This document shows, one piece after another, positions 1 to 7,390 of a DNA stretch of 10,418 nt (the stretch's first letter is position 1; each line of letters opens with the position of its first letter). The stretch lies in assembly GCA_964477035.1 (NCBI GenBank), contig CAYZCW010000026.1, positions 1-10,418 on the forward strand, written 5' to 3'. The notes under the pieces are model-generated. The model saw nothing but the letters and a program-made list of their open reading frames with translations, did no database searches and was not told the DNA's origin. Source of the DNA: SLSG01 sp964477035 (GTDB lineage: Bacteria; Bacteroidota; Bacteroidia; Bacteroidales; UBA7960). The position numbers and the translations under genes were made by a program.

Positions 1-65
1 TATCCGACCGATATACCGTGAATCCCGTACTGGCGGCAACACCTGACCGTTGGCAGCAAGTGTAA
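1..65 (+). pseudogene. 3' end of an upstream host ORF, tail probably replaced at a junction
   Basis: Reading from base 3, an open frame enters from the left edge and stops at TAA 63-65. Up to base 49 it encodes SDRYTVNPVLAATPDR and the DNA is G+C-richer than what follows. The last residues (WQQV) are read from the sequence after the proposed junction at 49/50. If bases 50-8538 are removed, the frame continues in phase into 8539-8596 and ends at TAG 8594-8596. I do not recognise the protein family. A competing reading in frame 2 stops at TGA 44-46 and could instead be the true C-terminus. The fragment is too short to decide, so this call depends on the junction model. Confidence 0.35.
46..57 (+). 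other. Left boundary of the foreign region: ACCGT plus cassette-type core GTTGGCAGC
   Basis: ACCGT at 46-50 recurs at 7516-7520 and 8535-8539, the other two proposed boundaries. GTTGGCAGC at 49-57 is the exact reverse complement of GCTGCCAAC at 7391-7399, which opens the hairpin element that closes the R-M unit. The relation continues weakly: 50-62 matches the reverse complement of 7386-7398 at 11 of 13 positions. No hairpin arm comparable to the two downstream elements is visible in 1-45, so this looks like a junction with host DNA rather than a complete element. Confidence 0.45.
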
Positions 66-197
66 AAGACGACACCACAACGACAAACAGATGACAAAAA
101 CAGAGAAAAAGTAAACCATTTTGATAGGTGAACACAGACATACAAATCATACAACAAACGGACAACGAGTAAGCCGACACTCATTGCTTACCCTTCT

Positions 198-240
198 GTG
201 TTTTAATTTTTTTCCCACCGCACATAATATTTTGAATTTT
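198..240 (-). repeat. Intergenic repeat, left copy (inverted relative to 7266-7311)
   Basis: Two blocks are exact reverse complements of sequence downstream of hsdR. GTGTTTTAATTTTTTT (198-213) corresponds to 7296-7311 and AATATTTTGAATTTT (226-240) to 7266-7280. Order is preserved and spacing is similar (12 versus 15 bases). Both copies lie next to a hairpin on the side facing away from the A-tract block. Two exact matches of 15 and 16 bases in the same order are hard to dismiss as base-composition chance, although the sequence is A/T-rich. Confidence 0.6.
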
Positions 241-253
241 AATGCCAGCCCGC

Positions 254-321
254 AAATGGCACATTTGGTTTTGCCCCGCCCACAAGCCGACCCTTCAGCA
301 AAACCAAAAGAGCCATTTTTT
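254..321 (+). terminator. Long hairpin with T-tract upstream of hsdM
   Basis: The arms 254-274 and 298-318 are 21 bases each and pair at 19 positions. The only mismatches are two A/A positions in the upper half, and the core is TTTGGTTTTGC with GCAAAACCAAA. The loop is 23 bases. A run of six T at 316-321 overlaps the end of the right arm, as in an intrinsic terminator acting on plus-strand transcripts arriving from the left. It would end read-through from the disrupted host gene just before the operon's own promoter. The loop is longer than in most terminators, so it could also be a repeat-type hairpin with another role. Confidence 0.5.
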
Positions 322-351
322 GCCACCGCACCGACAAGAATGATAACTTTA
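319..351 (+). promoter_or_regulatory. Candidate Bacteroidota-type promoter for the hsd operon
   Basis: TTTG at 319-322 and TAACTTTA at 344-351 are separated by 21 bases. The Bacteroidota sigma-ABfr consensus is TTTG about 19-21 bases upstream of TAnnTTTG, so the second box matches 7 of 8, missing only the final G. A start near 357 would give a leader of about 20 bases before the hsdM ATG at 378. The -33 box overlaps the T-tract of the upstream terminator. There is no Shine-Dalgarno sequence before the ATG, which is usual in this phylum. Confidence 0.35.
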
Positions 352-377
352 TAAATTGATAAAAACAGACATAAATA

Positions 378-1856
378 ATGTTCGAGCAGACTTTTAAAAA
401 TATTGACGATATACTTCACAAAGACGCAGGTTGCGGCAGTGAATTGGACTATGTGGAGCAAACCTCTTGGATTTTGTTCCTCAAATATTTGGACGACTTA
501 GAGAAAGACCGAGCCACAGCAGCCGAACTGACAGGCAAGACTTACACGCCTATCATTGACAAAGACTTCCAATGGACAGCTTGGGCAATGCCAAAAGGTA
601 AAGACGGAAAACTCGACCACCACAAAGCCCTTACAGGTGACGACCTCACTGACTTTGTAAACAACAAACTCTTTCCTTATCTCAAAAAGTTTAAGCTGAG
701 TGCCGAGAGTGCTGATACTATTGAATACAAGATTGGCGAGATTTTCAGCGAACTGAAAAACCGCATACAAAGCGGCTACAATTTGCGTGAAGTAATTAAC
801 CGCATTGACGAGTTACGTTTCCGCACCCACGCAGAGAAGCACGAAATGAGCCACCTGTATGAAGACAAAATCAAAAATATGGGCAATGCCGGGCGAAACG
901 GTGGCGAATACTACACACCCCGACCGCTCATTACAACCATTGTAAAAGTGGTTGCCCCAAAAATTGGCGACAAAATTTATGACGGTGCTGTAGGCAGTGC
1001 GGGCTTCCTCTGCGAAGCGTTTGACTATTTGCGAAACAGCAAATCCCCTTCGACAGGCTCAGGGCAAGGACTTTCTGCCAAAGAAACCGAGACACTGCAA
1101 AAACGCACCTTTTACGGCAAGGAGAAAAAATCATTGGCGTATATATTGGGTGTGATGAATATGATTCTGCACGGTGTGGAAGCTCCCAACATCATACACA
1201 CCAACACGCTTGCCGAAAACCTTGCCGATATACAGGAAAAAGACCGCTATGATGTGGTGCTTGCCAATCCGCCTTTTGGTGGAAAAGAAAGAGCCGAAGT
1301 GCAACAAAACTTCCCGATTAAAACAGGCGAAACCGCTTCGCTCTTTTTGCAGCACTTTATTAAAATACTGAAAGCAGGCGGCAAGGCAGGTGTGGTGATT
1401 AAAAACACGTTTTTGAGCAATACCGACAATGCCACCGTTGCCATACGCAAAACCTTGTTGGAAAACTGCAACCTGCATACCGTGTTGGATTTGCCCGGTG
1501 GCACCTTTACCGGTGCGGGTGTAAAAACCGTAGTGTTGTTTTTTGAAAAAGGCAAAGCCACACAAAAGGTTTGGTTTTACCAGTTGAACCTCGACCGCAA
1601 TTTGGGCAAGACCAACCCGCTCAATGAAAACGACTTGGCAGAATTTGTAGAATTGCAAAAAACCTTTGCCGATAGCGAAAACTCTTGGACAGTGAATGTA
1701 AAAGATATTGACCAAAGCACCTTTGATTTGAGCGTAAAAAACCCGAACAAAAAAGAAGAAGTAACGCTACGCCAACCGCAAGCCATTTTGGAAGAAATGA
1801 AAGCATTGGACGAAGAAAGTGCCGAAATCCTTAACTCAATTTTGGAACTGATATGA
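378..1856 (+). CDS. hsdM: Type I restriction-modification DNA methyltransferase subunit HsdM
   Basis: HsdM transfers a methyl group from S-adenosylmethionine to the N6 of adenine in the site chosen by HsdS, protecting host DNA, and forms part of the cytoplasmic M2S and R2M2S complexes. The protein is 492 residues, normal for the family. An alpha-helical N-terminal domain (about 1-150) precedes the N6-adenine methyltransferase fold. Visible motifs are GGEYYTPRPL at 175-184, the AdoMet-binding motif I variant DGAVGSAGFL at 202-211 (usually DPAxGSGGFL), and the catalytic NPPFGG at 297-302. Residues 223-231 are encoded by a repeat-like insertion between motif I and the catalytic motif. ATG 378 gives a family-typical N-terminus. 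The stop overlaps the hsdS start by ATGA, so the two are translationally coupled. Confident on the family. Activity is not proven, given the motif I variant and the insertion. Confidence 0.95.
   Translation: MFEQTFKNIDDILHKDAGCGSELDYVEQTSWILFLKYLDDLEKDRATAAELTGKTYTPIIDKDFQWTAWAMPKGKDGKLDHHKALTGDDLTDFVNNKLFPYLKKFKLSAESADTIEYKIGEIFSELKNRIQSGYNLREVINRIDELRFRTHAEKHEMSHLYEDKIKNMGNAGRNGGEYYTPRPLITTIVKVVAPKIGDKIYDGAVGSAGFLCEAFDYLRNSKSPSTGSGQGLSAKETETLQKRTFYGKEKKSLAYILGVMNMILHGVEAPNIIHTNTLAENLADIQEKDRYDVVLANPPFGGKERAEVQQNFPIKTGETASLFLQHFIKILKAGGKAGVVIKNTFLSNTDNATVAIRKTLLENCNLHTVLDLPGGTFTGAGVKTVVLFFEKGKATQKVWFYQLNLDRNLGKTNPLNENDLAEFVELQKTFADSENSWTVNVKDIDQSTFDLSVKNPNKKEEVTLRQPQAILEEMKALDEESAEILNSILELI
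1044..1070. repeat. Short dispersed palindrome-like repeat inserted in frame in hsdM
   Basis: The core CCCTTCGACAGGCTCAGGG (1046-1064) resembles a short element often seen in bacterial genomes and metagenomes, read on the other strand as CCTGAGCCTGTCGAAGG. It has complementary ends (CCCT with AGGG). Here it encodes SPSTGSGQG (HsdM 223-231) without shifting the frame, and the reverse strand shows the matching LSLSKG reading. It sits between motif I and the catalytic NPPF motif, in a stretch rich in small polar residues that looks like a tolerated surface loop. Recognition is from memory and needs a search. Confidence 0.55.
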
Positions 1857-3088
1857 AGAATTGGGGAAGAAAGAAAATAGTTGATATAAGCACCGTCTTT
1901 GAAGATGGCGATTGGATTGAAAGTAAAGACCAATCGGCAGAAGGAATACGCCTTATTCAAACAGGAAATGTTGGAAACGGAATATTTAAAGACAGGGGCG
2001 AAAAAGCCCGTTACATTTCAGAAAATACTTTTAAAAAATTACGTTGCACTGAAATTTTTGAAGGAGATTGTTTGGTTTCACGCTTGCCCGACCCAGTTGG
2101 ACGAGCTTGTATTTTGCCTGATACAGGCGAAAAAATGATAACTGCTGTTGATTGCACCATTATTCGATTTGACCAAAAACAACTACTCTCAAATTGGTTT
2201 CTATATTATTCGCTTTCAAATGAATATCAAAATGAAATTCAAAAGCAAGTAACAGGAGCAACACGACAAAGGATTAGCAGAAAAAATTTAGGTTTAGTTT
2301 CCGTTCCAATTCCCCCACTCCCAGAACAACAACGCATTGTTTCCATATTAGATGAAGCTTTTGCCACCATAGCCAAGGCAAAAGCCAATGCCGAACAAAA
2401 CCTCAAAAACGCCAAAGAACTTTTTGAAAGCTATTTGCAGGGGGTGTTTGAGAATGGGAATAATGATTGGGAAGTTAAATGCTTAGATGAACTAGGAACT
2501 ATTACCTCAAGTAAGCGAATATATAAAAGCGAATATGTAAAAGATGGTGTTCCATTTTACAGAACAAAGGAGATTAAAGAATTATCAAACGGCAAACCAA
2601 TTACCCTTGAATTATTTATTTCAAAAGATAGATACGAGCAAATTAAAAAATCATTTGGCGTGCCTCAAATTGGAGATTTACTAATGTCTGCCGTTGGAAC
2701 TATCGGTGAAATTATGGTAATAGAAAACGAAAACGAGTTTTATTTTAAAGACGGAAATATTGTTTGGTTTAAGGATTTTCAACGGTTAGACACGAATTAT
2801 TTGAAATATGCTTTGACAGCCTTTGTAGAGAAAATTAAAAGTCTTGCAATAGGAGCAGCGTATAGTGCCTTGACAATTGAAAAACTAAATAAGTATGAAA
2901 TAGCTTTCCCAAAAACTAAAGAAGAACAACAAACCATCGTCCGCCAATTAGATGCCCTGCGAGCCGAAACACAAAAATTGGAAGCGGTGTATCAAAAGAA
3001 AATTGATGATTTGGAAGAACTGAAAAAATCAATCTTGCAAAAAGCGTTTGCAGGGGAGTTGAAAACAGAAAAAGCGGTTGCAGTATGA
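1853..3088 (+). CDS. hsdS: Type I restriction-modification specificity subunit HsdS
   Basis: HsdS recognises the two halves of the bipartite DNA target and holds the methyltransferase and restriction subunits together. The 411 residues show the classic duplicated layout: target recognition domain 1 (about 1-150), central conserved helix (about 152-200, starting PIPPLPEQQRIVSILDEAF), target recognition domain 2 (about 205-350) and C-terminal conserved helix (about 352-403, with KEEQQTIVRQLDALRAE and KSILQKAFAGEL). The two helices form the antiparallel coiled coil that sets the spacer between half-sites. The ATG overlaps the hsdM stop, and its own stop overlaps the next start, both as ATGA. The recognition domains look more A/T-rich than the conserved helices, consistent with domain exchange. 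The recognised sequence cannot be read from the protein. Confidence 0.95.
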   Translation: MKNWGRKKIVDISTVFEDGDWIESKDQSAEGIRLIQTGNVGNGIFKDRGEKARYISENTFKKLRCTEIFEGDCLVSRLPDPVGRACILPDTGEKMITAVDCTIIRFDQKQLLSNWFLYYSLSNEYQNEIQKQVTGATRQRISRKNLGLVSVPIPPLPEQQRIVSILDEAFATIAKAKANAEQNLKNAKELFESYLQGVFENGNNDWEVKCLDELGTITSSKRIYKSEYVKDGVPFYRTKEIKELSNGKPITLELFISKDRYEQIKKSFGVPQIGDLLMSAVGTIGEIMVIENENEFYFKDGNIVWFKDFQRLDTNYLKYALTAFVEKIKSLAIGAAYSALTIEKLNKYEIAFPKTKEEQQTIVRQLDALRAETQKLEAVYQKKIDDLEELKKSILQKAFAGELKTEKAVAV

Positions 3089-4746
3089 GAATAAGAAAAG
3101 TTAACATACAAGGATTTCGTTCAATAAAAGAGCCTTTGGAGTTAAATCTTGAACAGGTCAATGCCTTAATTGGAGCTAACAACTGTGGTAAGAGCAACAT
3201 ATTAAGTGCTATTTATAGAGTTCTTGGGAGAGATTGGGTGACTAAAAACACATTTTTTGAAAATGATGTTTATAATGAAGATTACGACACAGATATAATT
3301 ATTGATTTTGAATTTGATGAACCATTCCAATACGAACAATATGTTGGGATTCCTGTAGAAATACCGAAAGTTAGATTCTATTATACCCGATACAAGAAAG
3401 GAGAAAATTCAGGCGAACGAAGATTAGAGAAACAATGCTTGCAACTTAATGATAAACCTGTATTCGGATTCAAATCAAGACCAAAAAAAGGTGAGCAACC
3501 TCAGATGGTTCCGTTGACCACTATCCCACAAGAACTTCAAGAAGCATTTCCAGTTATTTTTATCGGAACAGACAGAAATTTAAAAAATCAACTTCCAAGT
3601 AGTAGAAATTCAATTCTTGGAACATTGATGAAAGATATTAATGCTGATTTTGAAAATCCCGTTAATCTTATTGAAGTTGGAAAGGAAGGAAGCGGGAAAA
3701 TGTTGCCACGCATTGAACGCTTCAAACAAGCTATTGATGAAGCAATAAGAACTTTAAGAACAGATGAATTTCTTGCACTTGAAAAAGCAATAAAAGATAA
3801 TGCACTCAAACAACTCGGATTTAATCCCGAAACTGAAACCGATAAACTCGATTTATATTTTAATCCATTAAGTTCACTTGAGTTCTATAAGTCATTAGAA
3901 ATTTACGTAAAGGAGCACGAATACAACATTAATGCAACAGAATTAGGTGCAGGTTTCCAAAACGCAATTGTGTTAGCTATTCTTAAAGCATTTGAAGACA
4001 GAAAAAAACAAGGTGCATTATTTTTAATCGAAGAACCTGAAATGTATTTGCATCCGCAAATGCAAAGGTCTCTGTATAAAACAATCAGACAAATTGGTGA
4101 AACGAACCAAGTTATCTACATCACTCATTCACCTCATTTTGTTACTATTCCTGAGTTCAATGAAATTGTTATCGTTTCAAAGAATAATAATGGAACGCAT
4201 ATCAAAAAATCAACGCTTCAAACAAGTGATGCTTTAAAAAACAAATTCAGAAAGGAATTAGACCCTGAACGTAATGAAATGTTCTTTGCAAGAAAACTTC
4301 TAATTGTTGAAGGAGATACTGAAAAAATGGCTTTCCCTGAATTTGCAAAACGAATGGGGATTGATTTTGATGGCGTTGGTAGCACAATCATTGAAGTTGG
4401 TGGCAAAAGAAATTTGATTGACTTTGTTGAGTTAGCAATTTCTTTTGAAATTCCAGTCGGCTTAGTTTATGATACAGATAGTTCTGACTTCAAAAAAGAT
4501 GAAAAGGACGAAGAATCAAAATACAATGAACTTTTAAATTCCTATGCAGGTAAGGGAGTTCAGGTTTTCGTATTTGAAAAGAATTATGAAGATGAATGCA
4601 AAAGATTCTATTCAGATAAAACATACCAAGTGTATTGTCAACAATTTGGCAGAAACAAAACATTAAGAGCCAGATTAATGGCACAAGAAGAATCAATTCC
4701 AATCCCTGATTTTGTTCAACCAATAATCGGTTGGCTCGGAAGCTAA
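3085..4746 (+). CDS. OLD-family ATPase with C-terminal TOPRIM nuclease domain
   Basis: The 553-residue protein has an SMC/RecF-like ABC ATPase followed by a TOPRIM domain, the layout and length of class 1 OLD (overcoming lysogenization defect) nucleases, which include Gabija GajA. The ATPase shows the N-terminal strand IQGFRSI (8-14), Walker A GANNCGKS (30-37), a signature-like LGAGFQN (287-293), Walker B ALFLIEEPE (311-319) and H-loop THSPH (347-351). The TOPRIM part shows LLIVEGDTE with E409 and the DxD pair D463/D465 in VYDTD, all needed for metal-dependent cleavage. It starts inside the hsdS stop (ATGA) and ends 12 bases before hsdR, so it is part of the operon. No UvrD-type Gabija helicase is present. 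It is more A/T-rich than hsdM and hsdR. It probably acts with, or as a back-up to, the R-M system, by analogy with PrrC and R-linked ORFs found in other hsd loci. That role is inference. Confidence 0.85.
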   Translation: MRIRKVNIQGFRSIKEPLELNLEQVNALIGANNCGKSNILSAIYRVLGRDWVTKNTFFENDVYNEDYDTDIIIDFEFDEPFQYEQYVGIPVEIPKVRFYYTRYKKGENSGERRLEKQCLQLNDKPVFGFKSRPKKGEQPQMVPLTTIPQELQEAFPVIFIGTDRNLKNQLPSSRNSILGTLMKDINADFENPVNLIEVGKEGSGKMLPRIERFKQAIDEAIRTLRTDEFLALEKAIKDNALKQLGFNPETETDKLDLYFNPLSSLEFYKSLEIYVKEHEYNINATELGAGFQNAIVLAILKAFEDRKKQGALFLIEEPEMYLHPQMQRSLYKTIRQIGETNQVIYITHSPHFVTIPEFNEIVIVSKNNNGTHIKKSTLQTSDALKNKFRKELDPERNEMFFARKLLIVEGDTEKMAFPEFAKRMGIDFDGVGSTIIEVGGKRNLIDFVELAISFEIPVGLVYDTDSSDFKKDEKDEESKYNELLNSYAGKGVQVFVFEKNYEDECKRFYSDKTYQVYCQQFGRNKTLRARLMAQEESIPIPDFVQPIIGWLGS

Positions 4747-4758
4747 AATATTAAGACA

Positions 4759-7149
4759 ATGAACGAAGCAGAAACAAGAGCAGAACTCATAGACCCAAAG
4801 CTAAAAGCTTGTGGTTGGGGCGTTGTGGAAGGCTCTAAAGTCCTTCGTGAATACAGCATCACGGCAGGTAAAATTCAAACAGGTGGTAGCAGGGGCAAAA
4901 GAGAAATTGCCGATTATGTATTGGTTTACAAAGGCATCAAGTTGGCAGTGGTAGAAGCCAAAAGTGATGAATTGGCAGTAGGCGAAGGCGTAATGCAAGC
5001 CAAGAAATATGCAGAAAAACTAAAATTAGAAACCACATACAGCACCAACGGAAAAGCCATTTACCAAATCTGTATGAAATCAAGCGAAGAAGGTTTGGTA
5101 ACAGATTTTCTAAGCCCTGACGAACTTTGGAATAAAACCTTTACCGAGCAAAATGATTGGAGAGAAAAGTTTGCCAATGTTCCTTTTGAAGACAAAAGCG
5201 GAAGTTGGCAGTTAAGATATTATCAGGAAATAGCCGTTCAACGAACCGTTGAAGCCATTGCACAAAGCAAAGAAAGAATTTTACTTACCCTTGCCACAGG
5301 AACAGGAAAAACGGCAATCGCTTTTCAAATAGCTTGGAAACTTTTTCAAACCCGTTGGAACCTAAAACGAGACGGCAACCGCAGACCAAGAATTTTGTTT
5401 TTGGCTGACAGAAACATATTAGCCGACCAAGCCTACAATTCATTTTCAGCATTTCCCGAAGATGCTTTGGTGCGGATAAAACCCAATGAAATAAAGAAAA
5501 GCGGAAAAGTGCCGACCAACGGCAGTATTTTCTTCACCATTTTTCAAACCTTTATGAGTGGCACGGATGCAGAAGGAAAACCTGCACCCTACTTTGGCGA
5601 ATATACAGCCGATTATTTTGATTTTATCATTATTGACGAGTGTCATCGTGGCGGAGCAAATGACGAAAGCAATTGGAGAAGCATTTTAGAATATTTCAGT
5701 CCGGCAGTGCAATTGGGTTTAACCGCTACACCCAAGCGAAAAGACAATGTGGACACTTACCGTTACTTTGGTGAACCTGTTTACATCTATTCGCTGAAAG
5801 AAGGCATCAATGACGGTTTCTTAACTCCTTTCAAAGTAAAACGCATTAAAACTACTTTGGACGATTACCGCTACACATCAGACGACACGATTGTAGAAGG
5901 AGAAATTGAAGAAGGCAAACTGTATGAAGAAAAAGACTTTAACCGCACCATTGAAATAATAGAACGGGAAGCTAAGCGGGTAAACATATTTTTAGATGAA
6001 GCCAACCAAAACGAAAAGGCAATAATCTTTTGTGCCAATCAAGGACACGCAGCATTGATAAGGGATTTGGTAAACCAAAACGCTAAAAGCAAAGACCCTT
6101 TTTATTGCGTTCGTGTAACAGCCAATGACGGAGAAGAAGGCGAAAGACTGTTGAGAGAATTTCAGGATAACGAAAAAACAATTCCAACCATTCTGACCAC
6201 TTCGCAAAAACTTTCTACAGGAGTTGATGCACGAAACATTCGCAATATCGTTTTGCTTCGTCCAGTAAATTCAATGATTGAGTTTAAACAAATCGTTGGA
6301 CGTGGCACAAGACTTTTTGACGGCAAAGAGTTTTTTACCATTTACGACTTTGTAGATGCCTACAAACACTTTTCAGACCCTGAATGGGACGGAGAACCTT
6401 TGGAAGAAGAGCCTTGCAAAAAATGCGGACAAAATCCGTGTGAATGCGAGTATGTTCCACCAAGACCTTGCCCAGTTTGCGGAGAAAGACCTTGCGTTTG
6501 CGAAAAACAACCGCCACAACCTTGTGAGAAATGCGGACAGCGACCTTGTGTGTGCAAGAAGAAAGTAAAAATCAAACTGAAAAATGGTAAGGAAAGAGAA
6601 ATTCAACATATGGTTTCCACTTCGTTTTGGAGTGCAGACGGTAAACCTATTTCAGCAGAAGAATTTTTGAATAATCTGTTTGGAGAGTTACCGAAACTTT
6701 TCAAAGACGAAGAAGAATTGCGGAAACTTTGGAGCAACCCATTGACACGAAAAACTCTATTAGAAAATTTAGATGCAGCAGGTTTCCCGAAAGACGATTT
6801 ACTGACTTTGCAAAAATTGGTAGATATGGAAAAAAGCGACTTGTATGACGTGTTGGAATATGTTTTCAATGGCGACTATATCGCAATGACCAGAGAAGCC
6901 AGAGCCAAAGCAGCCGAAGCGACCATTTTTGCTTTACTCAACGACAAACAAAAAGAGTTTATCACATTCGTTTTGAGCAAATACATTGAAACAGGCGTGG
7001 ACGAACTCGACCAAGAGAAACTACCAATCTTGTTGACAAACAAGTATCAATCATTGGAAGACGCAAAAGAAATTTTGGGAGACGTGGCAAACATCAGCCG
7101 ACTGTTTATAGAATTTCAAGAACATCTTTACAAACAGAAAGCAGCGTAA
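4759..7149 (+). CDS. hsdR: Type I restriction endonuclease subunit HsdR (EcoEI-like)
   Basis: HsdR is the motor and nuclease subunit. It translocates DNA with ATP and cuts unmodified DNA far from the recognition site. The 796 residues contain an N-terminal PD-(D/E)xK nuclease (D52 and E66-A-K68 in VVEAK), then a superfamily 2 helicase with Walker A ATGTGKT (179-185), DECH (293-296), LTATP (321-325) and motif VI QIVGRGTRLF (511-520). A C-terminal helical region (about 620-790) resembles the EcoEI R C-terminal domain. Three cysteine-rich knuckles lie at 553-599, between the helicase and this region. The ATG lies 12 bases after the OLD stop, without a clear Shine-Dalgarno sequence. The gene order M-S-extra-R keeps restriction last, as is common. 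All catalytic motifs are intact, so the protein is likely active. Confidence 0.95.
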   Translation: MNEAETRAELIDPKLKACGWGVVEGSKVLREYSITAGKIQTGGSRGKREIADYVLVYKGIKLAVVEAKSDELAVGEGVMQAKKYAEKLKLETTYSTNGKAIYQICMKSSEEGLVTDFLSPDELWNKTFTEQNDWREKFANVPFEDKSGSWQLRYYQEIAVQRTVEAIAQSKERILLTLATGTGKTAIAFQIAWKLFQTRWNLKRDGNRRPRILFLADRNILADQAYNSFSAFPEDALVRIKPNEIKKSGKVPTNGSIFFTIFQTFMSGTDAEGKPAPYFGEYTADYFDFIIIDECHRGGANDESNWRSILEYFSPAVQLGLTATPKRKDNVDTYRYFGEPVYIYSLKEGINDGFLTPFKVKRIKTTLDDYRYTSDDTIVEGEIEEGKLYEEKDFNRTIEIIEREAKRVNIFLDEANQNEKAIIFCANQGHAALIRDLVNQNAKSKDPFYCVRVTANDGEEGERLLREFQDNEKTIPTILTTSQKLSTGVDARNIRNIVLLRPVNSMIEFKQIVGRGTRLFDGKEFFTIYDFVDAYKHFSDPEWDGEPLEEEPCKKCGQNPCECEYVPPRPCPVCGERPCVCEKQPPQPCEKCGQRPCVCKKKVKIKLKNGKEREIQHMVSTSFWSADGKPISAEEFLNNLFGELPKLFKDEEELRKLWSNPLTRKTLLENLDAAGFPKDDLLTLQKLVDMEKSDLYDVLEYVFNGDYIAMTREARAKAAEATIFALLNDKQKEFITFVLSKYIETGVDELDQEKLPILLTNKYQSLEDAKEILGDVANISRLFIEFQEHLYKQKAA
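6415..6555 (+). repeat. Triple cysteine-knuckle tandem repeat inside HsdR
   Basis: HsdR residues 553-599 contain three copies of C-x2-C-G-x2-P-C-x-C with an exact period of 18 residues (first cysteines 553, 571, 589), that is 54 bases. Copies are joined by proline-rich linkers (YVPPRP, KQPPQP). Four cysteines per copy, twelve in all, suggest zinc binding. The DNA of the copies differs mainly at silent positions while the cysteines are kept, which suggests old duplication with selection on the protein. A lysine-rich stretch (600-613) follows. Confidence 0.8.
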
Positions 7150-7196
7150 TGACAGGACAACAAACACATACAGCCAACGCACAGCAGTCATACACA

Positions 7197-7239
7197 TTGG
7201 CAAGCCGCACAAGCCAACGCACAGACCTAAGCTTGCCAA
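7197..7239. repeat. Hairpin downstream of hsdR
   Basis: TTGGCAAGC (7197-7205) and GCTTGCCAA (7231-7239) pair perfectly over 9 bases around a 25-base loop. The loop contains CACAAGCCAAC. The loop of the hairpin upstream of hsdM (275-297) contains CACAAGCCGAC on the same strand. No T-run follows directly, so it is not a standard terminator, though it may protect the hsdR transcript end. Confidence 0.55.
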
Positions 7240-7265
7240 AGAGTATGCCTGCCCCAACGCAAGAG

Positions 7266-7311
7266 AAAATTCAAAATATTTTTTCCTACCCTTCAAAAAA
7301 AATTAAAACAC
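7266..7311 (+). repeat. Intergenic repeat, right copy (inverted relative to 198-240)
   Basis: AAAATTCAAAATATT (7266-7280) and AAAAAAATTAAAACAC (7296-7311) are exact reverse complements of the blocks at 226-240 and 198-213. The copy contains the palindrome AAAATATTTT (7273-7282) followed by a T-run, which might help to end transcription of the operon. With the left copy it brackets the whole operon in inverted orientation. Confidence 0.6.
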
Positions 7312-7390
7312 CCGACACACAGACCAACACGACAAAGACACGGAAACTAAACAGCGACAATGGTTTACAAGGACAGACAACAGAACACCA

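Larger units (their letters stand above)
66..377. other. Non-coding leader between the junction and hsdM
   Basis: No convincing gene lies here. The open frames at 121-354 (+) and 147-461 (-) have low-complexity translations and run across hairpins. The region contains a small hairpin (GTAAGC 169-174 with GCTTAC 186-191, 11-base loop), an A/T block at 198-240 repeated in inverted orientation after hsdR, a long terminator-like hairpin at 254-318, and a candidate promoter at 319-351. It probably isolates the operon from upstream transcription and provides its own start. Confidence 0.6.
7150..7390. other. Non-coding region downstream of hsdR
   Basis: The open frame 7149-7535 overlaps the hsdR stop as TAATG, but its translation is low-complexity and it runs through hairpins into the next element, so I do not call it a gene. 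The region holds a direct repeat of AGCCAACGCACAG (7172-7184 and 7212-7224, 40 bases apart), a hairpin at 7197-7239, and the right copy of the inverted A/T block at 7266-7311. Nothing else is recognisable. Confidence 0.6.

Noticed and set aside
202..211. HsdM residues 202-211 (bases 981-1010): altered AdoMet motif I as a sign of inactivation
   Set aside because: DGAVGSAGFL departs from DPAxGSGGFL, but I recall this form in many HsdM proteins of this type, and the catalytic NPPF motif is intact.
121..354. 77-codon frame upstream of hsdM
   Set aside because: Spans the terminator-like hairpin and repeat blocks, with low-complexity sequence. Overlapped by an equally unconvincing minus-strand frame.
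3085..4746. Complete Gabija system (GajA plus GajB)
   Set aside because: The ATPase/TOPRIM protein is GajA-like in layout, but the neighbour is HsdR with type I motifs, not a UvrD-like GajB.
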